Of a DNA stretch of 19,035 bases, positions 7,292 through 13,476 are shown piece by piece; positions within the stretch are counted from its first letter, which is position 1; the number at the start of each line of letters is the position of its first letter. Position numbers and translations under genes: made by a program. This DNA is from an uncultured Eubacteriales bacterium. GTDB taxonomy: Bacteria > Bacillota > Clostridia > Christensenellales > Pumilibacteraceae. The stretch lies in the NCBI GenBank assembly GCA_900555875.1, contig USNB01000006.1:1-19035 (forward strand), in the 5' to 3' direction. The notes below the pieces were generated by a model. That model was given only the letters and a program-made list of their open reading frames with translations, was not told the DNA's origin and made no database searches.

Positions 7292-8004
7292 CAGCCGTTA
7301 TTCTTCTTTTCGCGAAGCTTCTGCTTCATGGCGTGTATTTTTGCGGAAAGTCCTTCATTGGCAGTCATTACGTAATCCATGTTGCCCGACCTTTCGCCAG
7401 GAACAACTATGCGGAATCGCATGAACTTCTTTATGCTCTTGCTGTTTGTTACCTTGTTGCCGCCCATGCAGCCGCCGCTCTTTACGGAAAGATTGTTCAC
7501 CTCTTCGGAAAGATCTATAACGGCAAAAGACGTTACGTCCTTATAGAACATCTCCCTGGACTCGTCGAGTACCGAACCGCTCAGCATATCGAAGACCAAC
7601 CGATATACGTAGAACTGCGTATCGCCGAAGAAAAACCACGTGGACTCGTAGATATTGGTATACAGTTCGCTGTCTCCCCACATTACAGGCTTATCCAGAG
7701 GGTTTTCGCGGCTGAGTAGAAAACCGTCAAACTCAACGGGCGGTATCTCGCGGACAGAATACTCGTCGATCCCGAGATATGCAAGAGCGCGGTTATAGGG
7801 GTCGAACTGCGCCTTTTTCTCCATGACCTTCGCGTAATATTCCGCGTCCGTTATACGCTTGCTCTTGCCTCCCATACAGCCGCCCTTTTTCTTACCCTCG
7901 TTGCGGAAATAATTGTCGAGCAGCGCCTTCTGTTCGGGCGTATAGAAGAGCTTGTCCGCTTCGTCAAGAGCTTTCTTCTCATCAGTCGAATCAAAAAATC
8001 CCAT
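7291..8004 (-). CDS. Unknown protein with two GGCMGG motifs
   Basis: A 237-residue soluble protein that I do not recognise. It has no signal peptide or membrane helix. GGCMGG occurs twice, at about residues 41-46 (KKKGGCMGGKSK) and 177-182 (KSGGCMGGNK), each in a basic, glycine-rich setting between more ordinary segments. The middle part (FDGFLLSRENP, STWFFFGDTQFYVYRLVFDM) looks like a beta-rich fold, and the C-terminus is a basic helix (SAKIHAMKQKLREKKNNG). GGAGGAAG lies upstream of the ATG at 8004. It lies 19 bases after the zinc-ribbon/TPR gene and is coupled to the YidD-like gene. The paired Cys motifs could bind metal, be modified, or serve as mobile linkers; this is open. Confidence 0.75.
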   Translation of the reverse strand: MGFFDSTDEKKALDEADKLFYTPEQKALLDNYFRNEGKKKGGCMGGKSKRITDAEYYAKVMEKKAQFDPYNRALAYLGIDEYSVREIPPVEFDGFLLSRENPLDKPVMWGDSELYTNIYESTWFFFGDTQFYVYRLVFDMLSGSVLDESREMFYKDVTSFAVIDLSEEVNNLSVKSGGCMGGNKVTNSKSIKKFMRFRIVVPGERSGNMDYVMTANEGLSAKIHAMKQKLREKKNNG

Positions 8005-8023
8005 TTGATCTTCCTCCGTAAGT

Positions 8024-8617
8024 TTATTTTATAGCGTCCGGAACGGGCGTTCCGAGAATGCCGAACAGCTGCGGGATATCCCCTCCCGCAAGTCCCGCCT
8101 CGTGCGCAGAGCGCAGCAGCTCCGCATGATCGGGATGCATCACATACGACTTGCGATAGTGATGATCGTAACGAATATAAGCCCAAAGGAGATAATATAC
8201 CGCCTTGGGCTCTATCATGATCGCGGCGTTTATGTAACTCTCCGCTTTATCTATCGTTTTTCTCGGAACGAGAAACGGCTTCGTACCGTTAAGAAGCGCT
8301 ATCGCCGTATAAAAATACAGATCGGCATTATCGAACTCGCTTTCCATCGCCTTTTCAAACGCGCTCACCGCTTTATCGTACAGCCTGAGCTTAAGGCAAC
8401 ACATGCCGAGCGATATGCCTGCAGCGGTATTCTCCGGATCGGCGGCAAGAGTATTGCGATAACTTGCGGCATACTTGTTCAACACAGGCAGCGACATACC
8501 GTCCATTGCCGAGAATGACGTTATCACAACGGGTCTGCCGCAATATTCGCATATCCTGTTTTCCGGGCTTTGCGGCGCACCGCACCCCGGACACGTTATA
8601 TCATGAGCTTTGTACAT
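8024..8617 (-). CDS. Zinc-ribbon and TPR-repeat protein
   Basis: A 197-residue protein. Residues 9-27 form a short zinc ribbon (CPGCG, then CEYCG). From about residue 47 onward there are helical pairs typical of tetratricopeptide repeats: NTAAGISLGMCCLKLRLYDK, AVSAFEKAMESEFDNADLYF and AESYINAAIMIEPKAVYYLL. Such proteins usually act as protein-interaction scaffolds, not enzymes. The start ATG at 8617 has GGGAG six bases upstream and a promoter at 8663-8692. It is the first gene of the five-gene minus-strand operon, so it may recruit or assemble the membrane components encoded downstream. The partner is unknown. Confidence 0.78.
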   Translation of the reverse strand: MYKAHDITCPGCGAPQSPENRICEYCGRPVVITSFSAMDGMSLPVLNKYAASYRNTLAADPENTAAGISLGMCCLKLRLYDKAVSAFEKAMESEFDNADLYFYTAIALLNGTKPFLVPRKTIDKAESYINAAIMIEPKAVYYLLWAYIRYDHHYRKSYVMHPDHAELLRSAHEAGLAGGDIPQLFGILGTPVPDAIK

Positions 8618-8662
8618 CGTTTTCTCCCAGAACTTATATGACAGCTTCAGTCACTTTATTAT

Positions 8663-8692
8663 ATTAAATCATAAAAATACGTGACTTGTCAA
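8663..8692 (-). promoter_or_regulatory. Promoter of the zinc-ribbon/TPR operon
   Basis: On the minus strand TTGACA (8692-8687), an 18-base spacer and TTTAAT (8668-8663) lie about 45 bases upstream of the ATG at 8617. The surroundings are strongly AT-rich, so other -10 choices (TAATAT, TATAAT) exist at poorer spacing. Confidence 0.5.
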
Positions 8693-8744
8693 TGCTTTTT
8701 TACAAAATTATACAATTATACTATTATTGTATATTTTATTATAT

Positions 8745-8772
8745 GATAAACGACCCTCGCGGGTCGTTTATC
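8745..8772. terminator. Perfect hairpin, probable terminator of the small upstream unit
   Basis: GATAAACGACCC (8745-8756) pairs perfectly with GGGTCGTTTATC (8761-8772), a 12-bp stem with a 4-base loop. The T run after the stem is poor on the minus strand and only moderate on the plus strand (ending in TTTTTT about 13 bases on). It could be a terminator of the tiny minus-strand unit at 8834-8938 or another structured RNA element. Confidence 0.55.
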
Positions 8773-8833
8773 CTTATCTTATAATATTTTTTACATGCGT
8801 TATGCCAAATAGAGCATCACATTACCGTCATCG

Positions 8834-8878
8834 TCATATGACCATCAGCGTGAGCGCGACCGTTATCGCTTTTTTCAT
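8834..8878 (-). CDS. Possible 14-residue peptide MKKAITVALTLMVI
   Basis: An ATG at 8878 has AGGAGG (8891-8886) seven bases upstream, an ideal ribosome binding site, and a promoter directly before it. The peptide starts like a signal sequence (two lysines, then hydrophobic) and stops at TGA after 14 residues. In another frame just past the stop the sequence reads SYDDDGNVMLYLA and then stops (8800), so a frameshift would give a small protein of about 27 residues. It could be a real short peptide, a leader peptide or a decayed gene. Confidence 0.4.
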   Translation of the reverse strand: MKKAITVALTLMVI

Positions 8879-8907
8879 GATCCACCCTCCTGTCGTATTA
8901 TAAAATA

Positions 8908-8938
8908 ATTATAACACCGCAAAAGGGGTTAATGTCAA
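8908..8938 (-). promoter_or_regulatory. Extended -10 promoter of the small unit
   Basis: Minus strand TTGACA (8938-8933) and TATAAT (8913-8908) preceded by TG one base away (TGTTATAAT). The spacer is 19 bases, longer than ideal, but the extended -10 can compensate. A second TATAAT lies at 8902-8897. The predicted start is near 8901, about 22 bases before the small reading frame. Confidence 0.5.
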
Positions 8939-9036
8939 GCATATCGATAACTTTGCATCAAAATATCTTTATTAGCATATATTCACAGATAAATGCTCGC
9001 AATAACATGCATTTATTGTATAATTTTATCAAACGA

Positions 9037-9732
9037 TCACAATATCTCGATGAGTTTATTGCCTACGAGGTCACAGCTCGTGAGGTGGTATGGGATGCCG
9101 TCGATGATGAGCTTGCGACGCACTCTGCCCGCGCTGCCGTGAAGGTGTCCGTAAACCACGGCGTCCGGACCGTATTCTGCTATGGCGTCGGTGAATACCG
9201 TCGGACGGAAGGTGCTGTTAAAAGGCGGATAATGCACCATTACGACCATACGATCTCCTTCTCCGCGCAGCTTTGCCGCTGCGTCCAGCGACATACGCAG
9301 GCGTATCAGCTCGCGGTCATAGATCACCTTATCCGCCTGAAGCTGATCTCTTCCCGGCTCCGGCGTAGTCCACAGGCGCGTACCGCATATCACGCAATCG
9401 TCTATTTTCAACGCGTCGTTCTGAACGGCATACATTCCCTCGGGAAGAAGCGAACGCACCGCAGTTATGGATTTCCACCAATAGTCATGATTGCCGCGTA
9501 TGATGACCTTTCTGCCCGCAAGAGCGCCTACATATCCGATATCCGGCCGGGCGTCCTCGAGGTGCATTGCCCAGGACAGATCTCCCGGAAGAAGTACGAT
9601 ATCATCGGCATTTACTCTCGCCCAGTCACGCTCGAGCGTTTCGAGATAACCGTCCCATACCGGACCGAATATGTTCATGGGCTTGGGATTGTTTATGGAC
9701 AGGTGGAGATCGCTAATTGCATATACTTTCAT
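9037..9732 (-). CDS. Calcineurin-type metallophosphoesterase
   Basis: A 231-residue cytoplasmic phosphoesterase with the full dinuclear metal site of the family: D8 and H10 (ISDLHLS), D51 (PGDLSW), N81/H82/D83 (RGNHDYW), H167 (VMVHYPP) and H196/H198 (YGHLHG). This is the COG1768-like group of predicted phosphohydrolases; the natural substrate is not known. The start is fixed by the motif, since MKVYAISDLH places the first metal ligand at residue 8. No SD is present; instead a promoter -10 box ends six bases before the ATG, predicting a leaderless transcript. It is followed by the AT-rich spacer and preceded by the 178-residue gene in the same direction. Confidence 0.88.
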   Translation of the reverse strand: MKVYAISDLHLSINNPKPMNIFGPVWDGYLETLERDWARVNADDIVLLPGDLSWAMHLEDARPDIGYVGALAGRKVIIRGNHDYWWKSITAVRSLLPEGMYAVQNDALKIDDCVICGTRLWTTPEPGRDQLQADKVIYDRELIRLRMSLDAAAKLRGEGDRMVVMVHYPPFNSTFRPTVFTDAIAEYGPDAVVYGHLHGSAGRVRRKLIIDGIPYHLTSCDLVGNKLIEIL

Positions 9733-9738
9733 AAGGAC

Positions 9739-9767
9739 ATTATAACAGAACGCAGAAGTATTTGCAA
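9739..9767 (-). promoter_or_regulatory. Leaderless promoter of the phosphoesterase gene
   Basis: Minus strand TTGCAA (9767-9762), a 17-base spacer, TATAAT (9744-9739) with an upstream TG (TGTTATAAT), then only six bases to the ATG at 9732. Transcription would start at or next to the A of ATG. The same arrangement stands before lon. Confidence 0.6.
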
Positions 9768-9801
9768 GCGGGAAAAAGCGTGAAGGATCAAAAAACGGTA
9801 T

Positions 9802-10338
9802 TCATACGAGTTCGCGGCAGACGCTGTCTTCCGTCAGCTCGGCGCCCGGCAGCGGCGCGCATCCTGCCGTGCATATCAGAACGTCGCACGGGATCAGCAC
9901 TCTTACGTTCAGGCGACGGCATGCCGTCATCTCTGCCTGCGGTAGCGGAAGCGTTCCTATCACCGAAGCGAATTCGACGGACGCAGACAGCGTATACGGA
10001 TCGTCGGGCAACGTAATGAGGATATCCGCTTCGTCGTTTATGCGAGCAGCAGCAATGCCGCGCACCCCCGCCGCGTCCTCGTAAATTATCGATACGTCAT
10101 ACGAAAATGCCAGTCTTACGCGCGATCTGCCCGATCCGTCGACGGATGAAACGGACAGCGACGTTATCACCGCCTCGCCGTTTCCGCGCGCAGATATATA
10201 TGTAAGCGGCGGCGTATACGCTGACGGAACGAAATTTGACGGTTCGGATGAGAATGTCCCGCGAGTGAGCAACGTGGCTCCGTTATATATACGCTGGACG
10301 CGCACGGCTATTTTACAGCAATCGTTTCTGCACGGCAT
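9802..10338 (-). CDS. Hypothetical protein, 178 residues
   Basis: Not recognised with confidence. It opens MPCRNDCCKIAVRVQRIYNG; a Cys-containing start followed by a 'V-x-R-V/I-Y' phrase is seen in some uncharacterised Clostridia spore-associated proteins, so that is one possibility, held weakly. The rest alternates hydrophobic and polar residues, as in beta-sandwich proteins (VRLAFSYDVSIIYED, ADILITLPDD, NVRVLIPCDVLICTAGC), with no signal peptide or membrane helix. Cysteines cluster at both ends (C3, C7, C8 and three to five near the C-terminus). The start ATG at 10338 has GGAGG seven bases upstream, but that SD is the 3' arm of a hairpin (10346-10380). It lies downstream of engB with a 113-base gap. 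Confidence 0.65.
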   Translation of the reverse strand: MPCRNDCCKIAVRVQRIYNGATLLTRGTFSSEPSNFVPSAYTPPLTYISARGNGEAVITSLSVSSVDGSGRSRVRLAFSYDVSIIYEDAAGVRGIAAARINDEADILITLPDDPYTLSASVEFASVIGTLPLPQAEMTACRRLNVRVLIPCDVLICTAGCAPLPGAELTEDSVCRELV

Positions 10339-10345
10339 AGAAAAA

Positions 10346-10380
10346 CCTCCGGATACTTTCTCTTACATAGTATTCGGAGG
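10346..10380 (-). promoter_or_regulatory. Terminator-like hairpin containing the SD of the 178-residue gene
   Basis: On the minus strand CCTCCGAATAC (10380-10370), a 13-base loop, and GTATCCGGAGG (10356-10346) pair with one A-C mismatch. They are followed directly by TTTTT (10345-10341) and, two bases later, the ATG at 10338. The 3' arm includes GGAGG, the only SD candidate. The element could terminate lon-engB read-through and, when the RNA continues, block translation. Confidence 0.55.
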
Positions 10381-10392
10381 TAGAATTCTCGG

Positions 10393-10440
10393 TTACCCGC
10401 TCGCGCCGGTCAAAGCCCGCACAATACGTCCGCCGTTCAT
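10393..10440 (-). pseudogene. 15-codon stub resembling the N-terminus of UbiX-type flavin prenyltransferases
   Basis: Between engB and the hairpin, an ATG at 10440 reads MNGGRIVRALTGASG and then TAA. The 'RIV..(I/L)TGASG' phrase is the glycine-rich FMN-binding N-terminus of UbiX-family proteins. Nothing after it continues the family, and no good SD precedes it. It may be a remnant of a deleted gene or a chance match of a short peptide. Confidence 0.25.
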
Positions 10441-10451
10441 CGGATCCGTAC

Positions 10452-11057
10452 TCAGATCTCTTCGCTCTGAACGCCGAGTACCTTACGTATCCGCGAGAAC
10501 ACTTCGTCCCTGCCCTTTCCGTCGGACGCGGACGTAACTATCACGTTATCCTGCCCTATCCTGAGCGACGAGGCTATCACGGCTTTCGCTCTGCCGGCGG
10601 CAGCTCTCGACAATTTATCCGCTTTGGTCGCGATAACGGTAAACGGTCTGCCGTTTTCGTACAAATATGATATCATGCGCTTATCCAGATCGCTCGGTTC
10701 GTGGCGTATGTCCACGAGCGCGAGAGTATGGACGAGATGCGTCGTTCTGCCGAAATAGCCGTCCGTAAGCATGCTCCATTTGCGTATCTCCGTTTTCGGC
10801 GCTTTTGCATACCCGTATCCGGGCAGATCGACCAGAATAAAGTCGCCGAAAGAAAAGAGATTGAGCAGCCGCGTACGTCCGGGCGTGGACGACGTCTTTG
10901 CAAGATTCTTTCGCCCGGCGAGCATGTTTATGAAAGATGACTTCCCGACATTTGATCTTCCGGCGACCGCTATTTCCGGCATTCCGAGAAGCTCGCTTTC
11001 CTTTTCGTACACGCCGAGATCGGCTATCGACTTGATGAATTCGGCGGTCATCGTCAC
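10452..11057 (-). CDS. engB: Ribosome biogenesis GTPase EngB (YsxC/YihA)
   Basis: A 201-residue TRAFAC GTPase, normal length for EngB, which is needed for late assembly of the 50S subunit. The GTP-binding motifs are complete: G1 GRSNVGKSS (33-41), G2 region SSTPGRTR, G3 DLPGYG, G4 TKAD and G5 SAS. The reading frame starts at GTG (11057), overlapping the lon stop codon by four bases (GTGA). An ATG two codons later (11051) is an equally good start, and no clear SD is visible for either, so translation is probably coupled to lon. The lon-engB order is conserved in Bacillota, supporting both calls. Confidence 0.95.
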   Translation of the reverse strand: MTMTAEFIKSIADLGVYEKESELLGMPEIAVAGRSNVGKSSFINMLAGRKNLAKTSSTPGRTRLLNLFSFGDFILVDLPGYGYAKAPKTEIRKWSMLTDGYFGRTTHLVHTLALVDIRHEPSDLDKRMISYLYENGRPFTVIATKADKLSRAAAGRAKAVIASSLRIGQDNVIVTSASDGKGRDEVFSRIRKVLGVQSEEI

Positions 11058-13375
11058 ACCAACGCGGCGGAAAATACTTCGCCTATATCCGATACCGGTA
11101 CGATCTCGATGCTGTTCTTTACTTCGGCGGGTATTTCGTCCATATCCTTGAGATTTGCCTTGGGTATGATGAGACGCTTTTTGCCGAGACGAAGAGCGGC
11201 AAGCGACTTTTCCTTCAATCCGCCTATCGCAAGCACCTTGCCGCGCAGAGTCACCTCTCCGGTCATAGCTACGTCGTGAGCGACTTTCCTTCCGCTCATT
11301 GCGCTCGCGATCGCGGTCGCCATCGTAACGCCTGCGCTGGGTCCGTCTTTCGGTACTGCTCCCTCCGGCACATGCACATGCAAGTCGCAGTCGGTAAATG
11401 CGGAACGGTCGATGCCGAGATCGTCGGCATGTTCGCGGACGAGAGTAAGCGCGGTCTGAGCGGACTCTTTCATCACGTCGCCGAGATTGCCCGTAAGCCT
11501 TATCTCGCCCTTTCCGCCGGCGAGCAGCGCGGCCTCCACATCAAGCGAAGTACCGCCCGCGCTCGTCCACGCAAGCCCCGTAACCGTTCCCACTTCGTCT
11601 TCCGCGTTCGCCTCATCGTCGGGATATTTTATTTTTCCGAGATAATCGGAAACGTTATCTTCCGTTATGCGGAAAATCCTGCGGGAAGGCTTTTCGAGGA
11701 GCGATACCGCGATCTTACGCAGTACGGACGCTATTTCACGCTGAAGATTACGCACTCCGCTCTCTCTCGTATAGCGGTTTATTATAGAGAGAAGGGCTTC
11801 GTCGGTAAACCTGACCTTATCTGCGGGGACGCCGTTTGCCTCGCACTCGCGCGGGACAAGATAGCGCTTGGCTATCTGAAGCTTTTCGCTGTACGTATAT
11901 CCGCCGAGTTCTATTATCTCCATTCTGTCCAGAAGCGGAGGATCTATCGTTTCCACGGTGTTCGCCGTCGTAACGAACATCACCTTGGAAAGGTCGTAAG
12001 GCATGTCGAGATAATGATCCTTGAATCTGTCGTTCTGATTTGCATCCAGCACCTCGAGGAGCGCACTGGAAGGATCGCCGCGGAAATCGGAGGACATCTT
12101 GTCTATCTCGTCGAGAAGAAACACCGGATCGCATACTCCCGCATCTTCCATACCGGATATTATACGCCCGGGCATGGATCCGATATACGTGCGTCTGTGT
12201 CCGCGCACTTCCGCCTCGTCGCGCACGCCGCCGAGCGATACGGCAACGAACCTGCGTTTTGCCGCGCGCGCTATCGATCGCACTATGCTCGTTTTACCCA
12301 CTCCGGGAGGTCCCACGAAGCAGAGTATGGGCGCTTTCATATCCTTTTTGAGCGCACTGACGGCAAGATATTCGACGATACGCTGTTTTATCTTTTCCAG
12401 CCCGTAATGATCCTCTTCAAGGACTTTGCGGGCATATTCTATATCAGTCTCCGCTCCGTCGCCCTCGTTCCACGGCAACGCAAGAATGGTCTCTATATAC
12501 CCTCTCGATACCGCGCTTTCGGGCGAAGTCGGAGACATGCGGCTCATTTTATTTACTTCCTTGAGCGCCTTCTCTTTCGCATAATCCGGCATGTCCTTCT
12601 TTTCTATACGCTCGCGGAACTCGTCCAGCTCGCTCGCATCGTCGCCCAGCTCGGCATGCAGCACTTTGATCTGCTCGCGAAGATAGTATTCGCGATGACT
12701 TTTGTCCATATTGCTGCGAACTTTGTTTTCTATATCTTTCTGTATCGATGCGATACTGCAATATCTCTCGATATGAGCATATATATCCTCAAGCTGCGAA
12801 TACCGCGAACGCATGGCAAGAAGCGCCTGACGTTCGTCGTTGTCGTTGTAATAGGTCGACGCCATCTCTCCGACGAACTCGTCGAGATCGTCCATGGACG
12901 GCTCCGTATCGAACAACTTCGGAGAGAGATGCATCGAGCGCAAAAGCGACGATCTTATCGCACCGCGCACCGCTATCATCATCACCTCGTCGTCGGTCTT
13001 CTCTTCGAATTCGGACAGAGTCACGCGGACTATGGGCGAAGCCGATACGAAATCCTTTATCTCCATACGGCGGATACCGGACGCTATTATGCTCAGTCCG
13101 CCCTTGGAGTTGCGGATAAGCTGCTTCACTTTTGAAAGCGTGCCTACGCGGGATACGGAACCCGGTGCGGTATCGCCCGAAGGAGCATAGGCAAAAAACA
13201 CCTCGCTGTTAGTTTCGACCGCTTTCATCAAAGCGTTCACCGAAGTGGCTTTACCGATATTGAACGAGGACATATGCCCGGGAAAGACCACCGCGTTATC
13301 CACTCCTACGAGGATATAAGACGGTTCGGCTTCGGGCGGTATGCGCTCCAGATTTTCCGAAATGTTTTCATTCAT
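11054..13375 (-). CDS. lon: ATP-dependent serine protease Lon
   Basis: A 773-residue cytoplasmic AAA+ protease that degrades misfolded and regulatory proteins. In order: LON N-terminal substrate domain (about 15-210), coiled helical region (about 215-310), AAA+ module with Walker A GPPGVGKT (Lys361) and Walker B FLLDEIDKM, then the protease domain with Ser680 (KDGPSAGVTMA) and Lys about 723 (GGLKEKSLAA), the Ser-Lys dyad. The ATG at 13375 gives the usual length. There is no SD; TATAAT ends six bases before the ATG, so the mRNA is predicted leaderless. It is separated from clpX by a terminator and followed by engB, which overlaps its end. No CIRCE or CtsR operator was seen near the promoter. 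Confidence 0.97.
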   Translation of the reverse strand: MNENISENLERIPPEAEPSYILVGVDNAVVFPGHMSSFNIGKATSVNALMKAVETNSEVFFAYAPSGDTAPGSVSRVGTLSKVKQLIRNSKGGLSIIASGIRRMEIKDFVSASPIVRVTLSEFEEKTDDEVMMIAVRGAIRSSLLRSMHLSPKLFDTEPSMDDLDEFVGEMASTYYNDNDERQALLAMRSRYSQLEDIYAHIERYCSIASIQKDIENKVRSNMDKSHREYYLREQIKVLHAELGDDASELDEFRERIEKKDMPDYAKEKALKEVNKMSRMSPTSPESAVSRGYIETILALPWNEGDGAETDIEYARKVLEEDHYGLEKIKQRIVEYLAVSALKKDMKAPILCFVGPPGVGKTSIVRSIARAAKRRFVAVSLGGVRDEAEVRGHRRTYIGSMPGRIISGMEDAGVCDPVFLLDEIDKMSSDFRGDPSSALLEVLDANQNDRFKDHYLDMPYDLSKVMFVTTANTVETIDPPLLDRMEIIELGGYTYSEKLQIAKRYLVPRECEANGVPADKVRFTDEALLSIINRYTRESGVRNLQREIASVLRKIAVSLLEKPSRRIFRITEDNVSDYLGKIKYPDDEANAEDEVGTVTGLAWTSAGGTSLDVEAALLAGGKGEIRLTGNLGDVMKESAQTALTLVREHADDLGIDRSAFTDCDLHVHVPEGAVPKDGPSAGVTMATAIASAMSGRKVAHDVAMTGEVTLRGKVLAIGGLKEKSLAALRLGKKRLIIPKANLKDMDEIPAEVKNSIEIVPVSDIGEVFSAALV

Positions 13376-13381
13376 AGCGGT

Positions 13382-13410
13382 ATTATACCATACATTGGTT
13401 AAAATTGCAA
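13382..13410 (-). promoter_or_regulatory. Leaderless promoter of lon
   Basis: Minus strand TTGCAA (13410-13405), a 17-base spacer, TATAAT (13387-13382) with an upstream TG (TGGTATAAT), then six bases to the ATG at 13375. Every element and distance matches the phosphoesterase promoter at 9739-9767. Confidence 0.65.
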
Positions 13411-13413
13411 TAA

Positions 13414-13451
13414 AAAAGGAATACCCTTACGCGTAAGAGGATATTCCTTTT
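13414..13451 (-). terminator. Rho-independent terminator after clpX
   Basis: AAAAGGAATA (13451-13442 on the minus strand) pairs with TATTCCTTTT (13423-13414). An inner CTTA/TAAG stem with a CGCG loop extends it with small bulges. On the minus strand a run of six T ends the hairpin (13417-13412). It closes the tig-clpP-clpX unit 26 bases after the clpX stop and leaves lon to its own promoter. Confidence 0.85.
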
Positions 13452-13476
13452 ATTGTATGTTTGCAGCAGCCTGCCG

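Larger units (their letters stand above)
8618..9036. other. AT-rich spacer between operons
   Basis: About 420 bases without a conventional gene. It holds the promoter of the zinc-ribbon/TPR operon, a perfect hairpin (8745-8772), a tiny reading frame with ideal SD (8834-8878) and its promoter (8908-8938). In 8940-9036 I see only AT-rich sequence after the phosphoesterase stop, with no clear terminator hairpin. Confidence 0.6.

Noticed and set aside
11276..13135. A 619-codon open frame on the plus strand opposite lon.
   Set aside because: It is a shadow of lon, with implausible composition (rich in Arg, His, Tyr) and no recognisable domain.
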